Source: Salinibaculum rarum (GTDB lineage: Archaea > Halobacteriota > Halobacteria > Halobacteriales > Haloarculaceae). Taken from it: a DNA stretch of 64,000 nt. The translations under genes and the position numbers were made by a program. Under the pieces are notes generated by a model. That model saw only the letters and a list, made by a program, of their open reading frames with translations. It did no database searches and was not told the origin of the DNA. Of this stretch, positions 58,341 through 64,000 are shown one piece after another; position 1 is the first letter of the stretch, and the number at the start of each line of letters is the position of its first letter. The stretch is taken from the NCBI RefSeq assembly GCF_030505615.1, contig NZ_CP129994.1, forward strand, positions 310,001 through 374,000, given 5' to 3'.

Positions 58341-58360
58341 GGGTTCCTTGTGGCAAAAAA

Positions 58361-58537
58361 TTAGTCTCTGTTGGCTGCGTCGAGGATTGCGGAGATAGTA
58401 TGGCGTCGCATTGCTGCGTATATCGGCCAGCCTTCGGATTGGTACCAGTCAGGACCGCCGAAAGGTTTTGTTTGCCCAACTTGATGGAGCACAGCTTCAG
58501 CAGTGGCTTTCGCTTTCGCTTCAATTGATTCACCCAT
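58361..58537 (-). CDS. Small hypothetical protein (58 aa)
   Basis: A short protein with an Ala/Glu helix (GESIEAKAKATAEAVLHQVG), a conserved-looking turn KPFGGPDWYQSEGWPIYAAM and a C-terminal helix. The composition is haloarchaeal, unlike the other frames nearby. It starts 15 nt below the stop of the TFB gene (58553), so it is probably its second cistron. The function is unknown. Confidence 0.65.
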   Translation of the reverse strand: MGESIEAKAKATAEAVLHQVGQTKPFGGPDWYQSEGWPIYAAMRRHTISAILDAANRD

Positions 58538-58552
58538 GATCTGAAGTGAGTG

Positions 58553-59572
58553 CTAGTCAGTTAGCCAGGTGATGTGGGCTTCTTCCATCAGTTCCTGGCA
58601 GCGTTTCCGGATGGTGACTTCGCTGATGTTGCATTCTTCAGCGATTTCACTCTGTGTATGGTCTTCGTTGGCGAGAACACTTCCAAAGTAGAGTGACGCT
58701 GCTGCGATGCCGGTTGGTGCTTTCCCGCTGTGCATCCCGGCATCAGTGATGTGATTAATGAGGATGCGGGCTTCCTCTTCAACGCGATTTGACGCGTTGA
58801 TGTTGCTGCCGAACCGAGGGAGGTATTCCATCGGGTCTGCTGGTTGGACTTCGAGTTTTAGTTCTTTGACGATGTATCGGTAGGCGCGTCGAATTTCTTG
58901 CCGATCGACGCGTGCAACAGTTGTGAGTTCATCGAGGGTGCGGGGTTTCTCGTCGATTCGTGCGGCAGCGTAGAGTGCCGCTGTGGCGATTCCTTCGATA
59001 CTACGACCTGGGAGAAGTTCTTCGTTGAGGGCGCGACGATAGATTACAGATGCGTTTTCTCGAGTGGTGTCTGGAATGCCGAGTGCTGAGGCCATCCGGT
59101 CAATTTCTCCAAGTGCCTGTTTCAGGTTGCGCTCTTGAGAGTCACGCGTCCGGAATCGTTCATTCCATTTTCGGAGGCGCTTCATTTTCTGGCGCTGATT
59201 GCTGGAGAGAGAATTCCCTCTCGCGTCTTTGTCACGCCAGTCGATGTTTGTTGAGAGCCCGTCATCGTGCATCATTTTCGTCGTTGGAGATCCGACGCGG
59301 CTCTTCTGGTCTTTTTCTTGTTGGTTGAAAGCGCGCCATTCTGGGCCGTGGTCGATGCGGTTTTCTTCGATGACGAGACCGCAGTCACTGCAAGTGCGTT
59401 CACCACGACCTTCGTTGATGATGAGATCTCCGTCGCATTCTGGGCAGGATGTGGTGTCGTTTTCGTTTTCAGTTTCTTCGGTTGTTGAGTGTTCGTCGTG
59501 TGTCTGTTGACGTGACGATGAAGATGAGTCGGTGCGTGTGCGGGTCCGAAGGTGTTGTCGATTGTCGGACAT
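58553..59572 (-). CDS. Transcription factor B (TFB), full length
   Basis: A 339-residue TFB. The N-terminal zinc ribbon has CPECDGDL and CSDCGLVI, followed by the B-finger and linker (DHGPEWRAF, SRVGSPTTKMMHDDGLST). The two cyclin repeats hold YRRALNEELLPGRSIEGIAT and MHSGKAPTGIAAASLYFGSV, with recognition helix ISEVTIRKRCQEL. It recruits RNA polymerase to TATA/BRE promoters with TBP. Together with three other TFBs here it suggests that the element selects its own promoters. A stem-loop precedes it. Confidence 0.93.
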   Translation of the reverse strand: MSDNRQHLRTRTRTDSSSSSRQQTHDEHSTTEETENENDTTSCPECDGDLIINEGRGERTCSDCGLVIEENRIDHGPEWRAFNQQEKDQKSRVGSPTTKMMHDDGLSTNIDWRDKDARGNSLSSNQRQKMKRLRKWNERFRTRDSQERNLKQALGEIDRMASALGIPDTTRENASVIYRRALNEELLPGRSIEGIATAALYAAARIDEKPRTLDELTTVARVDRQEIRRAYRYIVKELKLEVQPADPMEYLPRFGSNINASNRVEEEARILINHITDAGMHSGKAPTGIAAASLYFGSVLANEDHTQSEIAEECNISEVTIRKRCQELMEEAHITWLTD

Positions 59573-59638
59573 GAGTGATGTACTGAGCTGATTTTGTGGC
59601 GGTGGTGGATTTCGTGGCCCGCCAGTCCTGGGTGAAGT

Positions 59639-59684
59639 GCTGTGCTCGGGCGCTTCAGTAGATGTGATGGCGCCCGAGCACAGC
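59639..59684 (-). repeat. GC-rich inter-operon stem-loop (family HP)
   Basis: A perfect 15-bp stem with a 16-nt loop ending CTGAA on the gene strand. It is 66 nt upstream of the TFB start at 59572. Confidence 0.82.
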
Positions 59685-59798
59685 GGGTTTCGCGGTGTTG
59701 TTAGTGATCGGTGCGGTGCGGGTTGTGCGTGCGCGTGCGCGCGACGCGTAACCCATGATTGCGGGTCAATCCACTAAAAACCAGTGATTCCGCGGTTC

Positions 59799-60503
59799 TC
59801 AGAGTTCTTCTAGGAGTTCTTGGTATGTTTTACGGATTGTGACAGTTGAAATGTCTGCAACCTCACTCACATCGTCTTGAGTGAGGTTTTTGTTAGCGTT
59901 ACAGAGTAATGCTGCGGCGTAGATTGCGCTTGCAGCCACACCACTTGGTGCTTTCCCAGTAATGACAGTATCCGGGGTTTCTTTTAGGAGTTCAACTGCA
60001 CGGGTTTCAACTTCGGTGGCGTCCTCCTTCTTGAGGACGCCGCGTTCCTGGAGATCGGTGATGAAAGAGGGGATGTATTCATCTGGCGATGCGCTCGGCA
60101 CGGGAATTTCCAGGACTTTTTGGAGGTGTTTACTGTCGCGTGCGAGTTGTTGTTTCGGCCGTGAATATTCTGGGAGAGACGTTAGAATGGTGTGAATTTC
60201 TGATTTTTTCACTGGGGTGTGCTCGATGCGTGTTGCCAGATGGAAGGCTGCGCCAGCGACAGAGTTTGTGTTTCGGCCTTGCAAGACTTCGTTCTGATGG
60301 GCATTACGGAAGAGCATGGCAGCGGTTTCACCAACAGAAGTGGGGAGTTCTGTTTGGACTACACAGGTGCTGATTGTCCGAAGGCCGCGTCGGAGTGAGT
60401 CAGCCAGTTCTTGGGCTGGTGCAGGTTGTAAGGATTCAAATACGGACTGTGTTTGTGTGTTATTCGATTCCGGTGGTTGGTTAGAGGATGAATTTGAAGA
60501 CAT
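59799..60503 (-). CDS. TFB-like protein without zinc ribbon
   Basis: A 234-residue protein with the two cyclin-like repeats (NTNSVAGAAFHLATRIEHTP, TGKAPSGVAASAIYAAALLC) and the recognition helix ISTVTIRKTYQELLEEL. The N-terminal zinc ribbon is absent and replaced by a 35-residue Ser/Asn/Gln-rich segment. As with the shorter TFB at 13705-14328, it may bind promoters without activating polymerase. It lies between two full-length TFB genes, so the three are likely local duplicates. Confidence 0.83.
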   Translation of the reverse strand: MSSNSSSNQPPESNNTQTQSVFESLQPAPAQELADSLRRGLRTISTCVVQTELPTSVGETAAMLFRNAHQNEVLQGRNTNSVAGAAFHLATRIEHTPVKKSEIHTILTSLPEYSRPKQQLARDSKHLQKVLEIPVPSASPDEYIPSFITDLQERGVLKKEDATEVETRAVELLKETPDTVITGKAPSGVAASAIYAAALLCNANKNLTQDDVSEVADISTVTIRKTYQELLEEL

Positions 60504-60535
60504 GGTGAGCGGGAGTGGTATTGGTACTGGTGACA

Positions 60536-60572
60536 GCGCGCTCGCTTCACTGTGTTTGAATGGCGAGCGCGC
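60536..60572 (-). repeat. GC-rich inter-operon stem-loop (family HP)
   Basis: A perfect 10-bp stem with a 17-nt loop ending GTGAA on the gene strand. It is 32 nt upstream of the start at 60503. Confidence 0.8.
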
Positions 60573-60704
60573 GTCTTACTGTGATTTCTTCGGTGTGGGT
60601 ACACATATTGGAAGCATATACTTAAACGTGAGGTATCCACAAGCTAACTCTACTCGGTCTTGATGCCCGGACCAGCAAAAACCATTCACAACGTTGGTGA
60701 GCAG

Positions 60705-62099
60705 TTAATTCTCATCAGGGATGTGTTCACTCCCATGCATTATTCCAATGTGCTTGTTCCGCCCATTTTTCCCCTCGAAATCATACCGTCCACACTTTGG
60801 GCAGGCAAGTTCGTGATCGAAATTAACGTTGGAAGCAGTATTGGTGTTTTCTTCACTCGTAGGAATTTGCTCACTCCCATGAACCCTTGAGATATGGATA
60901 TTGCGACCTCGTTTGTTTTTGAAATCCGAATCACCACATTCTGGGCATTCAAGAGACTCGCTACTAGTATTGGCGTTAGGCTGAGAGGCGTTAGTGCTAC
61001 TGTTTGATTCAGTGGGTTTGCTCGCTGGTTCCTTGCTCGTCTCAGTTGGCTTGGACCTCTGGGTGGTGAGAGTGGAGGAAGTAGAGCTATCAGTCTTGTT
61101 CTCGTGGTCATCTCTTAATCCGATGAGTTCCTGATAGAGATTCCGGATGCTTACTGCCGTGATGTCAGCTGCATCAGCAACTTCACGTTGCGTGATTTTC
61201 TTGCCGATGATGAGGCTTGCAGCGTAGATCGCTGCTCCAGCAACCACAGTTGGTTTCTTCCCGCTGCCAACTGTAGAGTGGAACGCAGCTTCCGATAGTT
61301 CACGCGCAATCTTTTCAGCGCGCGCTGGGAGAGTAGATGGGATGTCGTTGATGATTTGTGGGACGTACTCTTTCGGGTTCACTGGCTCAAATGAGAGATT
61401 TAGATCTTGCTTGAGTTGTGTGAAACATCGCGCAATGTGCAGCCGTTCAACACGACTCACTGGAACGAGTTGGTCAAGTGGTCGGGGTGTTCCATGCATT
61501 CTCGCTGCACCATACAGGCACGCTGTTGCTACGCCTTCAATAGATCGGCCAATGACAGTTTCTGCTTCTGAGGCGCGCTCATAGAGCATTGCTGCGGTTT
61601 CCTGTGCGTCTTTTGGGATGCCGAGAGCACTTCCCATTCGTTGAATCTCATTATTCGCTTGTTTTTGTGCACGTTGTCTCGAATTCTGCGTTCGAAATCG
61701 TTCATTCCATTTGCGAAGCCGCTGCATCTTCGCGCGTTGCTTACTGCTTAGAGATTGGCCTCGTGCATCCTTGTTTTGCCAAGAAATATTCGTAGAGAGT
61801 CCCTTGTCGTGCTGAAGGTTTGTCGTGGGAGACCCAACACGACTCCGGTCTTGGCGTTCTTGATGGCTGAATGCACGCCATTCAGGCCCACGATCGATTC
61901 CGTCTTCATCAACGACGAGACCACATGTTTCGCAGATGCGTTCTCCATGTGTTTTATCAGCGAGGACCTCTCCACCGCATTCAGGGCAGACTGTTTCATC
62001 GGTGGTTGCCTCTTCTGTGGTTTCAGCTGACGAGGGAGTGTTATTAGTCGTTTCGTCGGGAGTGTGCTGACTGGTGAGATGAGTAGGTGTTTTTGACAT
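60705..62099 (-). CDS. TFB fused to two C2H2 zinc fingers
   Basis: A 464-residue protein. The first 330 residues are a complete TFB: zinc ribbon CPECGGEV and CETCGLVV, linker GPEWRAFSHQE, and cyclin repeats with GRSIEGVATACLYGAARMHG and KKPTVVAGAAIYAASLIIGK, ending in ITAVSIRNLYQEL. A Ser/Thr/Glu-rich linker leads to two C2H2 fingers, LECPECGDSDFKNKRGRNIH...H and LACPKCGRYDFEGKNGRNKH...H, about 40 residues apart. Such a tail could bind DNA or a partner and direct the factor to particular promoters. The ATG at 62099 gives a normal N-terminus. Confidence 0.9.
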   Translation of the reverse strand: MSKTPTHLTSQHTPDETTNNTPSSAETTEEATTDETVCPECGGEVLADKTHGERICETCGLVVDEDGIDRGPEWRAFSHQERQDRSRVGSPTTNLQHDKGLSTNISWQNKDARGQSLSSKQRAKMQRLRKWNERFRTQNSRQRAQKQANNEIQRMGSALGIPKDAQETAAMLYERASEAETVIGRSIEGVATACLYGAARMHGTPRPLDQLVPVSRVERLHIARCFTQLKQDLNLSFEPVNPKEYVPQIINDIPSTLPARAEKIARELSEAAFHSTVGSGKKPTVVAGAAIYAASLIIGKKITQREVADAADITAVSIRNLYQELIGLRDDHENKTDSSTSSTLTTQRSKPTETSKEPASKPTESNSSTNASQPNANTSSESLECPECGDSDFKNKRGRNIHISRVHGSEQIPTSEENTNTASNVNFDHELACPKCGRYDFEGKNGRNKHIGIMHGSEHIPDEN

Positions 62100-62147
62100 G
62101 GGAATTGTGGGAGTGGTGATGACTGCGTACTGGCCTGTACTCAGCAT

Positions 62148-62189
62148 GCGCAGGAGCCTTTGCGGTTTTCTCTCTCAAGGCTCCTGCGC
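62148..62189 (-). repeat. GC-rich stem-loop in a divergent intergenic region (family HP)
   Basis: A perfect 13-bp stem with a 16-nt loop, 48 nt upstream of the TFB fusion start. The gene on its other side starts divergently at 62340, so it cannot be a terminator of an upstream minus-strand gene. The loop motif is absent here. Confidence 0.75.
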
Positions 62190-62306
62190 GAAATGGTTCT
62201 GAGTGCTTCTGATGGTTGAACAGTTGAATAGAGTGGTGTGACACACAAAAAAGTCAGACCCGGTGCGGTTGCACAGTTGATTTGGAACGACCCCGTACCG
62301 GGCTAT

Positions 62307-62314
62307 CGTATAAG
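62307..62314 (+). promoter_or_regulatory. TATA box for signal peptidase
   Basis: CGTATAAG is centred about 29 nt upstream of the ATG at 62340, which supports that start and a leaderless transcript. Confidence 0.6.
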
Positions 62315-62339
62315 TCGGTGTCACTCAGAAATTATAGTA

Positions 62340-62999
62340 ATGGCACGGAGTGATACCGCAGATGAGTCAGTTTTCTACGATGCATTTACAACCATTACAA
62401 AAGCTATCAATGAGTTTCGAACATCAGATGACCTCTTCGCAGTTGTTATCACTGATGCTATTCGTATCGGTGTGACCGTTGCTGTCCTTGCTGCTGTTCT
62501 TTACGGTGTAACTGGTGTTTGGCCGCCGTTTGCTGCTGTTGAAAGCGGGAGTATGCAGCCGACACTTGAGCGTGGGGATCTCGTTATTACTGTAGATGAA
62601 GAGAAGTCTGCACCGTCAGCTGCACATGGTGATACCGGTGTCGTGACAGCACGCGCCGGAGAACGCGCTGACTATCGCACATTCGGTGGGCCTGGGAATG
62701 TCATCTTATACAGTGCTAACGGGACTGGTCAAACGATAATTCACCGTGCTCGATTCTGGGTGGCCGAAGGCGAAAACTGGTACCACGACGCGAATATGGA
62801 GTACATTAAAAACGCGAGTAACTGCACAGAACTCCAGTACTGCCCGGCACCGCATGCTGGCTTCATCACAAAAGGCGATGCAAACCGGCATTACGACCAA
62901 GTAACCGGTATTAGTGAGCCTGTGAAACCAGAGTGGATAATCAGCGAAGCAAAATACAACGCGCCATCACTGGGGTATCTTCGCTTACTTCTCTTCTAG
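62340..62999 (+). CDS. Signal peptidase I (archaeal/ER type)
   Basis: A 219-residue membrane protein. One N-terminal transmembrane segment (IRIGVTVAVLAAVLYGVTGV) is followed by box B VESGSMQPTLERGDLV with the nucleophilic Ser, then QTIIHRARFWV with the His, and FITKGDANRHYD with the Asp. It would cleave signal peptides on the outer face of the membrane. The start at 62340 is set by the TATA box spacing. A second C-terminal helix is weak (LGYLRLLLF). It may serve secreted proteins of the element, but the two lipoproteins here would use other processing. It overlaps the convergent gene by 15 nt. Confidence 0.87.
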   Translation: MARSDTADESVFYDAFTTITKAINEFRTSDDLFAVVITDAIRIGVTVAVLAAVLYGVTGVWPPFAAVESGSMQPTLERGDLVITVDEEKSAPSAAHGDTGVVTARAGERADYRTFGGPGNVILYSANGTGQTIIHRARFWVAEGENWYHDANMEYIKNASNCTELQYCPAPHAGFITKGDANRHYDQVTGISEPVKPEWIISEAKYNAPSLGYLRLLLF

Positions 63000-63695
63000 A
63001 GAGAGCATTGATTGCAATTCGTCGTGATTCTCTCGGACAGTCAATTGTTTCTCAGTTTCATCGAGGCTCCGATGCGGCAAAAACCGATAGAATCGTTCTT
63101 CATCATGGATTGAGACATCGTCTGCACGAGGATATCCAACTCTATCCCACTCGAGAACAGTTCGATGTGTCCAATCAGCGACATACATGAAGTCCGTTTT
63201 ATTCCGAAATTGCTCAATAACATCTACACGGTCACGTAGTAACGCTTGAAGTGCGATACCCGCAGTTTCACCTATTTTCTCACCAACGTAGTACCACTCG
63301 TTTGGCATCGAAGACTTGTCCACTGCGAACATCGTGTATCGTTGTGGCGAACTCGAAATACGGGCACTTGGTGGATGCGGGAATCCATCTGCCCAAGTTA
63401 ACCCCGGACCGATAGTGCACTCGTCTGATGTGGATTCTTGGAAGATATTCGACCACGCGTATGTGGTCTCACGTCCCAGCTGAAAGAGCAATGCACCATC
63501 AGTGACTTTTGCTACATTGTGGTCGAATCGCAGAGACTCTCGGATTGCTTTTCGCACCGCAGTTGCAGCGTAGTCAAGCGATGAATCGAGATGTGACGTT
63601 TCCTCGTTGAACGGTTGGTTCTGGACGCGACCAACAAATCGTGTTTTCTTTGGGCCATACGGACTGTCGCCAACCATCACAGCAAATTCCGTCAT
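62985..63695 (-). CDS. Hypothetical protein (236 aa)
   Basis: A soluble alpha/beta protein with AVMVGDSPYGPKKTRFVGRV at the N-terminus and segments KVTDGALLFQLGRETTYAWS and DFMYVADWTHRTVLEWDRVG. No motif is recognised. It starts by overlapping the stop of the upstream gene (ATGA), so the two are translationally coupled. It ends 15 nt inside the signal peptidase gene on the other strand. Confidence 0.72.
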   Translation of the reverse strand: MTEFAVMVGDSPYGPKKTRFVGRVQNQPFNEETSHLDSSLDYAATAVRKAIRESLRFDHNVAKVTDGALLFQLGRETTYAWSNIFQESTSDECTIGPGLTWADGFPHPPSARISSSPQRYTMFAVDKSSMPNEWYYVGEKIGETAGIALQALLRDRVDVIEQFRNKTDFMYVADWTHRTVLEWDRVGYPRADDVSIHDEERFYRFLPHRSLDETEKQLTVRENHDELQSMLSLEEK

Positions 63696-64000
63696 AGAGT
63701 ATCACTCTCACTCACGGAAGAGAAGACATCATCAACGAATGTGAGCTCTGAAGAGAATAACGAATCAGTAGTATACGTTGAAACGGTGTCTACAGCAGAA
63801 ACATGCGGTGGCCATGTCCATTTTCCTCGCTGCTCGACGACGTCACGAATAGCCGGGAATGCAGCATCCGCGGTTGATGTCCCAATGTGTCCATACGGGT
63901 CATGGAGGTCTTGCCCATCAACGTACCCAATAAGGTACGAAGCATCGTCAACGCGGCACGAATTGTTTGGTACTGCTTCAGGAGGAATGACATCATCATC
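63692..64000 (-). CDS. Partial hypothetical protein, 5' end outside window
   Basis: An open frame enters from the right edge and stops at 63692-63694 (102 residues visible). It is acidic and includes RVDDASYLIGYVDGQDLHDP and AFPAIRDVVEQRGKWTWPPH. No family is recognised. Its TGA overlaps the ATG of the downstream gene. Confidence 0.7.
   Translation of the reverse strand, partial: DDDVIPPEAVPNNSCRVDDASYLIGYVDGQDLHDPYGHIGTSTADAAFPAIRDVVEQRGKWTWPPHVSAVDTVSTYTTDSLFSSELTFVDDVFSSVSESDTL

Larger units (their letters stand above)
57300..58360. other. GC-rich, non-coding structured region
   Basis: This is about 1.06 kb with higher GC and no supportable gene. Open frames on both strands are Arg/Thr/Cys-rich, unlike the acidic neighbours. 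Hairpins seen are AGCCCGGA with its complement (about 57402-57422), 58024-58076 (18 bp, family HP) and 58252-58276. A 26-nt long-range stem pairs 58163-58188 with 58315-58340. A minus frame at 57173-57718 (Thr/Gly/Asn-rich) could be a disordered protein, but it runs through a family stem-loop. Confidence 0.45.

Noticed and set aside
1143..62189. Integron-type attC sites as the identity of the hairpins
   Set aside because: They lack the conserved attC ends (GTTRRRY and RYYYAAC), and no tyrosine integrase is present. A cassette-like role by another mechanism is not excluded.
1..64000. tRNA or rRNA genes and CRISPR arrays
   Set aside because: No cloverleaf with a GGTTCGA-type T-loop and acceptor pairing, no rRNA-like stretch and no regularly spaced direct repeats were seen.

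Overview
The window reads as haloarchaeal DNA of moderate GC, probably from a large extrachromosomal element (plasmid, virus or provirus) rather than a core chromosome segment. The reasons are: acidic predicted proteins, archaeal replication and transcription proteins (PCNA, a Gins51-like GINS subunit, four TFB paralogues), haloarchaeal lipobox proteins, leaderless genes with a TATA box about 27 nt before the ATG, many orphan small proteins, and eight DNA methyltransferase-type genes. No rRNA, tRNA, CRISPR array, terminase or capsid gene was recognised, so plasmid versus virus stays open. Most genes are on the minus strand in short, tightly packed operons.

Layout. 0-7 kb: 7-deazaguanine (queuosine-precursor type) transporter, a candidate restriction endonuclease, a lipoprotein, a large N6-adenine methyltransferase, a winged-helix protein and PCNA. 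7.1-7.85 kb: a non-coding, hairpin-rich stretch. 7.85-16.9 kb: CMP kinase, a Cas4/RecB-like Fe-S nuclease, small zinc proteins, a HemAT globin-coupled transducer, a short TFB and a second lipoprotein. 17-23 kb: a nucleotidyltransferase, a HAD nucleotidase, a DpdA/TGT-like enzyme, Gins51 and a possible modification-sensing nuclease. 23-31 kb: a disordered membrane protein, an IS1341-type tnpB element that cuts a phosphoesterase gene, two methyltransferases and a second nucleotidyltransferase. 31-42.5 kb: a second transducer that has lost its haem ligand, a hemerythrin, four more methyltransferases and a second TGT-like enzyme with a coupled partner. 42.5-57 kb: a run of small unknown proteins, many with zinc-binding cysteines, plus a GNAT, a TRAM protein and a DPPW methyltransferase. 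57.3-58.35 kb: a second non-coding structured stretch. 58.4-64 kb: three TFBs (one fused to two C2H2 zinc fingers), signal peptidase and unknowns.

How the parts may work together. The transporter (371-1108) and two TGT-like proteins (19913-20752, 40855-41772) suggest import of a 7-deazaguanine base and its exchange into DNA. Several DNA-modifying or linked proteins end in PCNA-interacting-peptide-like motifs (QxxLxxF/L), and the window encodes its own PCNA, which suggests replication-coupled modification. Four TFBs suggest control of transcription by the element itself.

The most unusual feature is a family of about 31 GC-rich stem-loops between transcription units. Each stem has its own sequence, but the architecture is shared (8-18 bp stem, 13-19 nt loop). 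On the gene strand the 3' end of the loop is usually RTGAA, RTGGA, RTAGA or GTGA, and the stem-loop usually sits 25-65 nt upstream of a start codon. I know of no described family that matches it.
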